DNA of 64,000 nt from Streptomyces sennicomposti (GTDB taxonomy: Bacteria; Actinomycetota; Actinomycetes; Streptomycetales; Streptomycetaceae): the NCBI RefSeq assembly GCF_019890635.1, contig NZ_JAIOAB010000040.1:1-64000 (forward strand). The letters are read 5' to 3'. The notes beneath the pieces were generated by a model. That model saw only the letters and a list, made by a program, of their open reading frames with translations, had not been told where the DNA came from and searched no databases. Made by a program: the position numbers and the translations under genes. Each line of letters opens with the position of its first letter. Positions within the stretch are counted from its first letter, which is position 1. Shown piece by piece: positions 39,602 to 48,071 of the stretch.

Positions 39602-41716
39602 CTAGTCGTTGCCAGGCATATGTGGGGCACTATCACGGCGATGTCGCAGAAAGCTTAGCGCCAACAAGCGTCGATTGTCGATCGTATCGCTATAGTGATG
39701 CCTCAGGACTGGTTCGTCTGTTGCATCGATAGCATCCGCCAATTCGCGATAGAAATATTCCAGGCCGATCACTTCGTCGAGGATTTCGAAGCTCAGGTCT
39801 GCAAGAGTTTCCACTTGACCGCTGGTTGCCACAGAGATATTGCGAGCGGCGAAGTCAAGAGCGGTCCACGGGCCGTCTACAAGCGCGCTCTTTAGTCTAG
39901 GATCAGTGACGCCTTTCCCTGCAATGGCTCGCCAGTGGAAGACATGCCTGAAGTCGTGAGTGGATACAGTCGCAAGATCGCGCGTGAGCAACTTTCCAAC
40001 GCGCTCTTCCAGTACGCGTGATGTGTAGAGGAGAAGCGTATCGAAGTTAGAGCTTGGCTCTTCCTTGAGTCGTTGAACAGCGTTGGAAGCAAGTATTGCG
40101 CCGAAGGGAAAAGCGTTCATTGCGTTGATTGTGTCTTCGACTTTCTCGACGGCGATTTCGGACAGTGCTAGTTGGGCCGTCTGCTCCAAATTGATCATCG
40201 GGCTGCCGTCAACTGAGAAGAATTCATGGAGCGTGCTCGCATAAATATCTGCAAGGTGAGGCAACAGCTGAGCAGCAGCCTCTCGATTGCCAGGAAGGCA
40301 ACGGCGTAGTTTACGGCAAGCCCTGGCGGTGTTGGATTTGAGGGCCACAAGGATGGCTCTAATTCCTTCTGCGTCGGGCGATTCATTCATGCCTTGGATC
40401 AGGTTCTCCAGCGCAGTGTCGGGGATGTCACCACCGGGAACGCCGAAAGCGAAGTAGCGCTCGAAGTAATCTCGGTCACCGATACCGCGGCGCTGTGCGG
40501 TGACTTCGCGTACCTGGGAAGAAGAGAGTTCTGGCCTCAGGTTAGGGAACAGGGAGGTCAATAGCTCGTACAGGCCCGAGAGATCGGACGGGTTAACATG
40601 TGCACTCAGCAGCAATTCATGCCATCGCGCTTCCCTTTCTGCGGCACCCTCTTTTCGGATTTTGATATACGCTTGAAGCTCGCCCATGATTTCCGCACGC
40701 CAAGGACCGGTCAGATTCTTGTAAACCTCTGGTTCGAAGGTCCTGATGAATGTAATCAAGGAAAAATCGATAAAGTTAACCTCCTTGTTTAGCGTCTCGT
40801 ACAAGGCGTCAATTTGTGCGAAGTAGCGATTGATTGCCCGAGGGGTCGTGAGGGTGTTGCTCATGTAGCCCCTGTAAGCTCTGCTGAATAGTTCGTTGTC
40901 CTCTTCGCTGGCCTCGATCTCATATCTGCCCATGACTTCCGCCATGGCGGAATTAATTAGTTCTGCTTTCTGCTCGGGGCGCATTGCCGGCACATCAAGT
41001 CGCACCTGGATGATCTTTTCCATATAGTCGCGGGCGCGCGTTCTGTTGCCAGATGCAATATTGGTCTGTTGGACAAGATCCAAAAGAGTCTTCTCGTCAT
41101 ATGCGAGTAGGTAGTAGACGTTTGGGAGGCGACCGACGAGTCGTACCAGTTTGAAAACCATGAGAAGCTCATCGGGAGTCAACCTATCCAAGTCGTCCAT
41201 TACGAATAGGATCGGTTTTTCCAGCCCCTTGAGTGCTTCCTCGGCTTTTTCCTTGAGTGCGTTTGCGCTCGTATCGCCAGCAATCTTTTTGCCAAGGGCC
41301 TCTAGAGCGGAACTCGCATCCACCCCTACCAATCCGTTGACTTTCCCTGCCGGAGAAATGGCTGTGAAGAAGTTTCCTACGTGCTCTCTGCTGCGCTTCC
41401 ACTTGTTCCCTGATGGAAGGGCTTCACGGAGAGCGACAAAGAACCCAAGCTGAAGCGAATCTACATCGCTGTAGAGCCACGGGTTGAGGTCAACGACGAT
41501 CCATGGATCGGGGTCGTGCTCCTTGAGCCCTTCGACAATCATGGAGAGCGCAGTTGACTTTCCTGCACCCCAAGGTGCGATCAGTCCGGCCACACTGCTC
41601 TCGCTCTGCCGCCGGACCTCCCGGAGGGCTCGCACTGCGCGCTCTGCGAACTGCCGACGCTCAAGTGTGTCGGTCTGCGGGTCGGGCGCATCACGGAAGT
41701 AGAAACGCTGGCTCAT
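39602..41716 (-). CDS. KAP-family P-loop NTPase, AICE cargo
   Basis: 704 aa. Walker A APWGAGKST at 47-55 and Walker B ILFVMDDLDRL at 169-179, separated by about 115 residues as in KAP NTPases. The sequence NPWLYSD after strand 2 and the run DYMEKIIQVRLDVP also fit. Membrane helices usual in many KAP proteins between the Walker motifs are not evident, so it may be soluble. The remaining 350 residues are helical and unrecognised. The KAP family includes PifA of plasmid F, which excludes phage T7. The gene is clearly lower in GC than its neighbours (near 50%, some stretches below 40%), so it was acquired recently. It is the outermost gene before attR. Confidence 0.85.
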   Translation of the reverse strand: MSQRFYFRDAPDPQTDTLERRQFAERAVRALREVRRQSESSVAGLIAPWGAGKSTALSMIVEGLKEHDPDPWIVVDLNPWLYSDVDSLQLGFFVALREALPSGNKWKRSREHVGNFFTAISPAGKVNGLVGVDASSALEALGKKIAGDTSANALKEKAEEALKGLEKPILFVMDDLDRLTPDELLMVFKLVRLVGRLPNVYYLLAYDEKTLLDLVQQTNIASGNRTRARDYMEKIIQVRLDVPAMRPEQKAELINSAMAEVMGRYEIEASEEDNELFSRAYRGYMSNTLTTPRAINRYFAQIDALYETLNKEVNFIDFSLITFIRTFEPEVYKNLTGPWRAEIMGELQAYIKIRKEGAAEREARWHELLLSAHVNPSDLSGLYELLTSLFPNLRPELSSSQVREVTAQRRGIGDRDYFERYFAFGVPGGDIPDTALENLIQGMNESPDAEGIRAILVALKSNTARACRKLRRCLPGNREAAAQLLPHLADIYASTLHEFFSVDGSPMINLEQTAQLALSEIAVEKVEDTINAMNAFPFGAILASNAVQRLKEEPSSNFDTLLLYTSRVLEERVGKLLTRDLATVSTHDFRHVFHWRAIAGKGVTDPRLKSALVDGPWTALDFAARNISVATSGQVETLADLSFEILDEVIGLEYFYRELADAIDATDEPVLRHHYSDTIDNRRLLALSFLRHRRDSAPHMPGND

Positions 41717-42281
41717 GCGCAGAGGGTAACGGCGTCCTTGGCTGGGTGTCTGGTTCGTCGCGAGAGTAGACAGCTGCGGAAGGCTGCTGAGGCGCCATGA
41801 TCGGGTCGGCTTAGTGGCGGAGCAGACCTGGGTGACGAGGGGTGCGGCAGGGCTCGGTTGCCCGTGTGGACGGATAGCGAACCGACCGACTCAGGTGTCC
41901 CCTGTGTACCTGGAAGCGCGAGCCTTAGGAAGGCGTGGTCTCAGCGGTGGGCTCGATTACCGCTCATTCCATATCCGTCCGCAACTGTCCGTGAAGGACT
42001 GCTTCCTTGTGTTGACCAGGCGCGAAGCCCCCCTCCTGGACGCCTGCGGATGCGCCCGGACCAAGATCGGACAACTCGTAATGCGTAGGTCTCGGGTTCG
42101 AATCCCGAAAGCGGCTCCACTGCGAAGACCAGCTAGGAATGTTCCTGGCTGGTCTTTCGTCGTTCTGCGGGCACGGTTACGACGCCGGGCGCGCGGGTGG
42201 CCGAGCTGTACGTGGCCGTGGAGGTGGCGGACGCGGCGTTCGGGCGGGTGGAGGAACTCGTTCGAGGGCTAGGTTGGGTGC
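41717..42281. other. Non-coding right end of the AICE and att-flanking DNA
   Basis: Apart from attR (42074-42139) and the right part of its hairpin I see no gene. The first 350 bases, between the KAP start and attR, should contain the KAP promoter and any integrase arm sites; no motif is obvious. 42168-42281 is a short GC-rich stretch leading to the next small gene. Confidence 0.5.
42074..42139 (+). repeat. attR of the integrated AICE
   Basis: 66 bp identical to 25583-25648, containing the tRNA-Thr 3' half from the anticodon loop onward. Beyond 42139 the hairpin continues with five changes relative to the left end over the next 28 bases, which places the recombination junction inside the identical block. 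Confidence 0.93.
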
Positions 42282-42635
42282 GTGGACGAGGATGCGATCA
42301 CCATCAGACTCACGCGCGATCAGGCGTTCGTCCTGTCGGACTGGCTGTACCAGGTCATGTTCCGGTCCGACGACCTGCAAGGCATCGTGCACGACCGAGC
42401 CGTATGGTCGCCGATCTACTCGATCTCAGGGACGCTGGACAAAGCGCTGAGTGAGGTGTTCATGCCCGACTACGGTCCGCGGCTCGAAGCGGCCAAGGAG
42501 CGCCTCCGCGCGGACCTCTACGGCGAAGCCGACCGTTCGGCCGCGTCGGGTGAGGACGCGGCTGCCACGGCGCAAGTGGACCGGATCGAGCGCGGGACGA
42601 CGGGGGACCACGGGGAGAGCGGCCGTGGTCGATGA
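42282..42635 (+). CDS. Hypothetical protein between the two att-like sequences
   Basis: 117 aa, GTG start. The first 80 residues (ITIRLTRDQAFVLSDWLYQVM, IVHDRAVWSPIYSISGTLDKAL) look like a real globular helical domain; the last 35 are Glu/Gly/Arg-rich and perhaps disordered. It sits between attR and the third att-like hairpin, so it may be the remnant of an earlier element. I do not recognise the family. Confidence 0.62.
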   Translation: MDEDAITIRLTRDQAFVLSDWLYQVMFRSDDLQGIVHDRAVWSPIYSISGTLDKALSEVFMPDYGPRLEAAKERLRADLYGEADRSAASGEDAAATAQVDRIERGTTGDHGESGRGR

Positions 42636-42702
42636 GACCTCGTGCCGGAAAGCCGCCCAACTCGGTTGCTTGGATTTCGGTGTTGAATGCGGAAGCCGCT
42701 TG

Positions 42703-42751
42703 ACTGCGAAGACCAGCTAGGGACATTCCTAGCTGGTCTTTCGGCGTTCAG
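42703..42751 (+). repeat. Third att-flank copy with hairpin
   Basis: 49 bp matching 25628-25676 at 46 positions, including a 13-bp perfect stem (42709-42721 with 42728-42740). The tRNA part upstream is recognisable only faintly (GCGGAAGCCGCTTG). It is closer to the left end of the AICE than to the sequence just past attR. Confidence 0.8.
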
Positions 42752-42789
42752 TGGGCCGGTGGGCAGCTGGAGGGGCCCGGCCCGTGGGG

Positions 42790-43749
42790 TCAGGGCAGGA
42801 CGCGGGTCGGGGTGCCGGTGAGGTAGGCGGTGATGGCTTCTACCGCTTGGCCGTAGTAGCGCTCGTAGTTGGCTCGGGAGACGTAGCCGAGGTGAGGGGT
42901 GGCCAGGAGGCGGGGGGCCGTGCGCATCGGGTGGTCGGCGGGGAGGGGTTCCGTGTCGAAGACGTCGATGCCCGCGCCGGCGATGCGGCCCTCGCGCAGC
43001 GCGGTGAGCAGCGCGTCCTGATCCACGATCGCCGCGCGGGAGGTGTTGATCAGGTAGGCCGTGGGCTGGAGGAGGGCCAGTTCGGCGGCGCCGATCAGGC
43101 CCCGGGTGCGGTCGCCGAGGGCCAGGTGGATCGAGACGAAGTCCGAGGTCGCGAGCAGGTCCTCCTTCGTGGGGGCCAGGGTGACTCCGGCCTCGTCCGT
43201 CCGGTCCTTCGTGAGGTTGTGGCTCCAGGCCGTGACCTCCATGCCGAAGGCCAGGCCCACCTTGGCCATCCGGCTGCCGATCCTGCCGAGTCCCAGCACA
43301 CCCAGGCGGCGGCCGTGCAGATCGGCGCCCACGGTGGACTGCCAGGGGCCGCCGGCGCGCAGCGCGTTGTTCTCCTGGACGATCCCGCGGGCCAGGCCGA
43401 GCAGCAGGGCCCAGGTCAGTTCCACCGGCGGGGTGCCCGCGCTCTCCGTGCCGCACACGGTCACGCCGTTCGCCCGCGCGGCGGCATAGTCGATCACCGA
43501 GTTGCGCATGCCGGAGGCGATCAGCAGCTTCAGCCGGGGGAGGCGGTCCAGGAGCGAGGCCGGGAACGGCACCCGTTCGCGCAGGGTCACGACGATGTCG
43601 GCGTCCGCGATCGCCGCCGCCAGCGCGTCCTCGGTCGTGAAGTGTTCGTCGTACGTGACCACTTCGACCCGGTCGCTCAGCGGTGACCAGTCGGCGAAGG
43701 TGGTCGCGGCGTTCTGGAAGTCGTCCAGTACCGCGCAGCGCAGTCGCAT
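42790..43749 (-). CDS. D-isomer 2-hydroxyacid dehydrogenase
   Basis: 319 aa NAD-dependent dehydrogenase. Nucleotide-binding motif LGVLGLGRIGSRMAKVG near residue 146, the substrate Arg/Glu region (NTSRAAIVDQDAL), and the active His in ATPHLGYVSR. Family members reduce 2-keto acids or oxidise D-hydroxy acids; the substrate is not evident. ATG 43749 follows GGGGGAG. It stands alone; 330 bases of repeat-rich spacer separate it from the next gene upstream. Confidence 0.9.
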   Translation of the reverse strand: MRLRCAVLDDFQNAATTFADWSPLSDRVEVVTYDEHFTTEDALAAAIADADIVVTLRERVPFPASLLDRLPRLKLLIASGMRNSVIDYAAARANGVTVCGTESAGTPPVELTWALLLGLARGIVQENNALRAGGPWQSTVGADLHGRRLGVLGLGRIGSRMAKVGLAFGMEVTAWSHNLTKDRTDEAGVTLAPTKEDLLATSDFVSIHLALGDRTRGLIGAAELALLQPTAYLINTSRAAIVDQDALLTALREGRIAGAGIDVFDTEPLPADHPMRTAPRLLATPHLGYVSRANYERYYGQAVEAITAYLTGTPTRVLP

Positions 43750-43880
43750 GCCGGGGCTCCCCCTCGGTCGGGATCCCCCGGTTCCGGCCGGATCGCGCGG
43801 GGCCAGGGGATCGGTCGGTGTTGTCGGTGCTGTGTCTCTCCTGTCTGTTCGATCTTCTCTCCGGCTCGGGGCGGGCGGTC

Positions 43881-43978
43881 CTCCAGGGGGCGACTTCACC
43901 AGGGGGCCAGGGGGCCAGGGGGCCAGCGGGCCAGGGGCGACTTCACCAGGGGGGCAGGGGCCAGGGGGCGCCTTCGCC
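43881..43978. repeat. Degenerate CCAGGGGG repeats in the 43750-44078 spacer
   Basis: The spacer has no gene. GCGACTTCACCAGGGGG appears twice (43890 and 43937 region), with at least six CCAGGGGG or GGGGCCAGG units around it and a variant GCGCCTTCGCCAG at its end. Confidence 0.7.
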
Positions 43979-44078
43979 AGAGGGTGCCTCGTGTGACTGC
44001 GTCGTCCGGTGTGCTCCTTCGCCGCCCGGGGAGGCGGCGGCGACGCGGGGGAGGTGGCCGTTCGCGGGTGATTCGGCG

Positions 44079-45797
44079 TCAGGTGGCGTCCGCGTAGCAC
44101 TCCACCACCGCCGTCGTGAACGGGAACCGCACCGGAGTGTCGCCGAACGTCAGCCGGCCGGCCAGTTCCGCGGCCTCCCGGATCGCCTCCACCACCGTGT
44201 CGGCCTCCTCCTTCGGACAGTGCACGATCACCTCGTCGTGCTGGAAGAAGACCAGTTCGGCCGCCATGTCCCGGCAGGTGCGGCGCAGCGCGGCGAGCAG
44301 CAGCAGGGCCCAGTCGGCGGCGCTGCCCTGGACGACGAAGTTGCGGGCGAAACGGCCGCGGGCGCGCGCGTCGGAGGAGGCGTACCCCGGCAGCCAGCCG
44401 CGGTCGCCGTTCGTACGGTCGCCGCTTCCGCCGCCGGGCCGCTCGGCCGGGTCGTCCTGGGGGAGGCCCGCCTCCTGGGTCGCGTCCTCGGAGTTCGCGG
44501 CGGCCGGCGGGCAGGTCCGGCCGAGCCAGGTCCGGACGAGCCGGCCCTCCTCGCCGGCCCGGGCGGCCTCGTCGACGTAGGCCACCGCGCGCGGGAAGCG
44601 GCGTCTGAGCGCGGCGAGGTTCTTCAGGCCGTCGCCCGAGGTCTGGCCGTAGACCGCGCCGAGCACGGCCAGTTTGGCCTGGGCGCGGTCCCCGGCGAAG
44701 GCGCGGTCGGAGACCGACTGGTACAGGTCGGAGGTGCGGCCGGCCACCTCCATCAGGCCGGGGTCGCGGGAGATCGCCGCCAGCACGCGCGGCTCCATCT
44801 GGTCGGCGTCGGCCACCACCAGCCGCCAGCCGGGATCGGCGACCACGGCCCGGCGGATGACCTTGGGGATCTGCAGCGCGCCCCCGCCGTTGGTCACCCA
44901 GCGGCCGGTGACGGTGCCGCCCGCCAGGAACTCCGGCCGGAACCGCCCCTCCCGCACCCAGTCCTGGAGCCACGACCAGCCGTGCGCCACCCAGATCCGG
45001 TACAGCCGCTTGTACTCGAGCAGGGGCTCGACGGCCGGGTGGTCGACGGACCGCAGCTCCCAGCGGCGGGTGGAGCGGACCTTGACGCCGGCGCGGGCGA
45101 ACGCCTTGACGACCTCGGCGGGCAGGTCGGGCCGCACCCGGTGGCCGAAGGCCACGGACACCTCGTCGGCCAGCTCGGCCAGGCGCCGGGGCTCGCCGCC
45201 GCCCGCGTAGCGCTCGCCGAGCAGATCGTGCAGCACCTGGCGGTGCACGTCCGCGCGCCAGGGCAGGCCCGCGCGGTTCATCTCGGCCGCCACCAGCATG
45301 CCCGCCGACTCGGCCGCGGTCAGCAGCCGCATACGGTCGGGGTGCGCGGTCCGGTCGTGCCGCCGCTGCTGCTCGGCGTGGACCGCGATCAGGTCCTCCA
45401 GGGGCAGGTGGACGCCCTCCGGTTCGAACAGGGGGGACTGCGCGCCCGGTTCGGCGGGCCGCTGCGGCGGATCCGGCGGTACGGGTCCGCCGCGCAGCCT
45501 GGCCAGCGCGGCGGCGGCCGAACGGGGCTCGCCATGGTGTCCCTCGTGGCCGAGCAGCAGGGTCTCGGCGTCCTCGATGTCGTAGCACCGCTCCACGCGC
45601 ACCCCGGCGGCGAGGAGCCGGGGGTAGATCTCGGCGGTGGACCGCCACACCCAGCGTGTGACGTGGGGCCGGTTGCGGACGGCCCCGGCCAGGTCCGGTT
45701 CGCGGCGCACCGGCCCGGCGGGCAGCCCGTCCGGACCGAGGGGGGCGACCTCCGCGCCACCCCCCTCGGTCGGCGCCAGCGCCCACCGGTCGGTCAT
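44079..45797 (-). CDS. PolA-type bifunctional 3'-5' exonuclease/DNA polymerase
   Basis: 572 aa second DNA polymerase I-like enzyme of Streptomyces, lacking the 5' nuclease. The N-terminal 3'-5' exonuclease-like region (about 1-200) is degenerate. Polymerase motif A is VVADADQMEPRVL (Asp330/332), motif B has Arg371, Lys375, Tyr383, Gly384 in RAQAKLAVLGAVYG, and motif C is FFQHDEVIV. The residue that is Phe in Taq or Tyr in T7 polymerase at the O-helix is Leu379. ATG 45797 is preferred to a longer frame whose extra 52 residues are low-complexity. Confidence 0.9.
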   Translation of the reverse strand: MTDRWALAPTEGGGAEVAPLGPDGLPAGPVRREPDLAGAVRNRPHVTRWVWRSTAEIYPRLLAAGVRVERCYDIEDAETLLLGHEGHHGEPRSAAAALARLRGGPVPPDPPQRPAEPGAQSPLFEPEGVHLPLEDLIAVHAEQQRRHDRTAHPDRMRLLTAAESAGMLVAAEMNRAGLPWRADVHRQVLHDLLGERYAGGGEPRRLAELADEVSVAFGHRVRPDLPAEVVKAFARAGVKVRSTRRWELRSVDHPAVEPLLEYKRLYRIWVAHGWSWLQDWVREGRFRPEFLAGGTVTGRWVTNGGGALQIPKVIRRAVVADPGWRLVVADADQMEPRVLAAISRDPGLMEVAGRTSDLYQSVSDRAFAGDRAQAKLAVLGAVYGQTSGDGLKNLAALRRRFPRAVAYVDEAARAGEEGRLVRTWLGRTCPPAAANSEDATQEAGLPQDDPAERPGGGSGDRTNGDRGWLPGYASSDARARGRFARNFVVQGSAADWALLLLAALRRTCRDMAAELVFFQHDEVIVHCPKEEADTVVEAIREAAELAGRLTFGDTPVRFPFTTAVVECYADAT

Positions 45798-45876
45798 GCG
45801 GTCGAGTGTCGCAGGGGGGTCTGACAGTGCGGGTGAGCTGCGGGTTCGGTTGTCCGTTGCCCGGCCGCCGCCCGGG

Positions 45877-46743
45877 TCAGGAGGCGCCGTCCTCAGCGGC
45901 GCCGTCGCCCGCCGCTTCGTTCTCCGCCGTTCCGTCGCCCGCCGTTCCGTCACCCGCCTGTCCGGGACGGGGCGGGCCGGGCTGCGTGTCTTCCTGCTCG
46001 GCGGGGGCCTTCTCCTGCTGCTTGGTGTCGAGGAACTCCGCGAGCGTCGTCACCACGAACTCCTCGGTGCGGTCCTTGCCGATGCCGAGGCCGCTCAGGA
46101 CGCCCTCGCCGTTCTCCAGCTCCAGCAGGGCCAGCAGCATGTGCTCGGTGCCGATGTAGTTGTGGCCTAGACGCAGGGCCTCGCGGAAGGTCAGCTCCAG
46201 GGCCTTCTTGGCGGCGGGGCCGTACGGGACCAGCTCGGGGGCGTCGGCGACGGCCGGCGGGAGCGCGGCGGTCGCGGCCTCGCGGATCGTCTCCAGCGGC
46301 ACGCCCTGGTGCTGTACGGCCTTCGCGGCCAGCGCCTCCGGCTCGGTGAGCAGCCCGAGGATCAGGTGCGCGGGCAGTCCTTCGGCGTTGCGGGCGGCCT
46401 TGGCGGCGTCGTGGGCGGCCATCAGCACCTTGCGCGCGCGGGGCGTGTAGCGGCTGAAGCCCTGGCTGGGGTCGAGATCGTTGGACTCCTTGGGCACGAA
46501 CCGCTTCTGCGCGGCCTGCCGGGTGACGCCCATGCTCCTGCCGATGTCGGTCCAGGAGGCGCCGGAGCGTCGTGCCTGGTCCACGAAGTGCCCGATGAGG
46601 TGGTCGGCGACCTCGCCGAGGTGCTCCCCGGCGAGGACGGCGTCCTGCAGCTGCTCGAGCGGTTCCTGGTGGACCTTCTTGATCGCCGAGATGAGGTCGT
46701 CGAGGCGGACGGACGACCTGATGGCGGGGTTCGGGTTCGTCAT
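45877..46743 (-). CDS. HTH protein with Clp N-terminal repeat domain
   Basis: 288 aa. Residues about 10-80 include a helix-turn-helix (GASWTDIGRSMGVTRQAAQKRF). Residues about 95-250 hold two Clp N-type repeats (FSRYTPRARKVLMAAHDAAKAARN; GHNYIGTEHMLLALLE), the substrate-receiving domain of ClpA/ClpC, but no ATPase domain is present. The tail is Gly/Asp/Glu-rich. It could couple transcription to protein quality control. The start ATG 46743 coincides with the predicted transcription start, and a palindrome covers the promoter. Confidence 0.87.
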   Translation of the reverse strand: MTNPNPAIRSSVRLDDLISAIKKVHQEPLEQLQDAVLAGEHLGEVADHLIGHFVDQARRSGASWTDIGRSMGVTRQAAQKRFVPKESNDLDPSQGFSRYTPRARKVLMAAHDAAKAARNAEGLPAHLILGLLTEPEALAAKAVQHQGVPLETIREAATAALPPAVADAPELVPYGPAAKKALELTFREALRLGHNYIGTEHMLLALLELENGEGVLSGLGIGKDRTEEFVVTTLAEFLDTKQQEKAPAEQEDTQPGPPRPGQAGDGTAGDGTAENEAAGDGAAEDGAS

Positions 46744-46749
46744 AGCGCA

Positions 46750-46791
46750 ACCGTAGGTTGACAGTGAAGGGGTGTCAACCCGTGGTTGACA
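46750..46791 (-). promoter_or_regulatory. Leaderless promoter with GGTTGACA operator
   Basis: On the minus strand TTGACA (46778-46773), 17 bases, TACGGT (46755-46750), then the ATG seven bases on at 46743: a near-consensus promoter for a leaderless mRNA. GGTTGACA (46756-46763) and TGTCAACC (46773-46780) form an inverted repeat covering the -35 box and spacer; a third GGTTGACA is at 46784-46791. Autoregulation by the HTH protein is likely. Confidence 0.75.
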
Positions 46792-46958
46792 GTCGGGTGC
46801 GGGGTCGCCGCATTGCCCGCTGCCTCTCCGGCCGCTTCGTCCGTCGCTTCGGCTGTCGGCCGCCCTCGCTTCGCCTGCTGGGGCGTCGTACGTCCGCTCG
46901 CCGAAAGTTATCCACAGGGTGTGGACGGTGATTCCGGGCGACATGGCAGGATCGGGCC

Positions 46959-48071
46959 GTGACCACGTCCAGCACTGTCGACCGCGCCTTCGCGGCCGCC
47001 CTCTACGCCGCCACCGACGACGCCCTCGACGCCGGCGCCTCGATGCTCGCAGCCGATCCCGCGGCGGACGCCGAACTCGCGCGCCGCGGCGAGGAGTTCG
47101 TCGCGGCGGCCTGGCAGCGGGGGTGGCAGCCCGGCGATCTCGTACGGTTCGTCCGGCGCGAACTCGGCGACGGCCACGTCCGGATCGTCGCCGCCCTCGT
47201 CCGCGCGCAGGCGCCGCACGACCGGCCGCGCGGCCGGCGCTGGGCCGCGCAGCTCGCCGAGCTGACCACCGAGGAGGCGCCCGCCGGCGACCGCTTCTCG
47301 TACGCCACCGCCGTGCTGGAGCTGTACCGCCTGCTGCTGCGGCTGCCCACCCTCGAAACGCTGGACGACCTCGCCGCGCCCGGCGCTCCTGCCGCCAAGG
47401 GCGACGCGCGGCTGCTCGGCCGGATACGGGCGCTGCTCGCCAAGGCGGAGGCGACCGGGTTCCCGGAGGAGGCGGAGGCGCTGAGCGCCAAGGCGCAGGA
47501 GCTGATGGCCCGGCACAGCATCGACGAGGCGCTGCTCGCCGCGCGGGCGCCGGCGCCCGACGCGCCCGGCGCCTGCCGGATCGGTGTCGAACCGCCGTAC
47601 GAGCAGGCCAAGGCCGTGCTGCTGGACGCCGTCGCCACCGCCAACCACTGCCGGGCCGTGTGGAACGAACCCCTCGGCTTCTCCACCGTCGTCGGCTTCG
47701 AGGCCGATCTGGAGGTGGTCGAACTGCTGTACACCTCACTCCTTGTCCAGGCCACCACCGCGATGACCCGTGCCGAGGCCGCGCAGCGCGCGGGCGGACG
47801 CAAGCGGACCAAGACCTTCCGGCAGTCCTTCCTCGCCGCCTACGCCCATCGCATCGGCACGCGCCTCGCGGCCGTCGCCGAGCGCCAGGTCACCGAGGAT
47901 CTGCTCCCCGTCCTGGCGAGCCGGGACGTGGCGGTCACCGACCGGCTGGACCGGATGTTCCCGGACACGACCACCACCCGCCTGCGCGGGGTGAGCGACG
48001 CGGCGGGCTGGACGGAGGGCGCGGAGGCGGCGGACCGTGCGCAGATGAGACACCGGCCGCGGCTGGGCTGA
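46959..48071 (+). CDS. DUF2786 domain protein
   Basis: 370 aa. The DUF2786 core (LLGRIRALLAKAEATGFPEEAEALSAKAQELMARHSID, near 150-190) is clear. A helical N-terminal part and a C-terminal basic domain (GGRKRTKTFRQSFLAAYAHRIGTRL) surround it. Function unknown. GTG start at 46959. The 9-mer TTATCCACA at 46908-46916, 43 bases upstream, matches a DnaA box. It is divergent from the Clp-N gene with a 215-base gap. Confidence 0.85.
   Translation: MTTSSTVDRAFAAALYAATDDALDAGASMLAADPAADAELARRGEEFVAAAWQRGWQPGDLVRFVRRELGDGHVRIVAALVRAQAPHDRPRGRRWAAQLAELTTEEAPAGDRFSYATAVLELYRLLLRLPTLETLDDLAAPGAPAAKGDARLLGRIRALLAKAEATGFPEEAEALSAKAQELMARHSIDEALLAARAPAPDAPGACRIGVEPPYEQAKAVLLDAVATANHCRAVWNEPLGFSTVVGFEADLEVVELLYTSLLVQATTAMTRAEAAQRAGGRKRTKTFRQSFLAAYAHRIGTRLAAVAERQVTEDLLPVLASRDVAVTDRLDRMFPDTTTTRLRGVSDAAGWTEGAEAADRAQMRHRPRLG

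Larger units (their letters stand above)
25583..42139. mobile_element. Actinomycete integrative and conjugative element (AICE) in tRNA-Thr
   Basis: About 16.5 kb between exact 66-bp repeats. From left: integrase and excisionase; replication genes (DUF3631 ATPase, primase-polymerase, cytosine methyltransferase); a TraB/FtsK-like double-stranded DNA pump with small spread-type proteins; a regulatory pair (XRE/TPR protein and GntR-Nudix fusion); and a KAP NTPase of low GC content. AICEs such as pSAM2 excise, replicate and move as double-stranded DNA through TraB. All expected modules are present and no frame is visibly broken, so the element may be functional. Two leftward transcription units (36931 to 31206 and 30578 to 25673) are separated by one rightward small gene. 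Confidence 0.93.
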
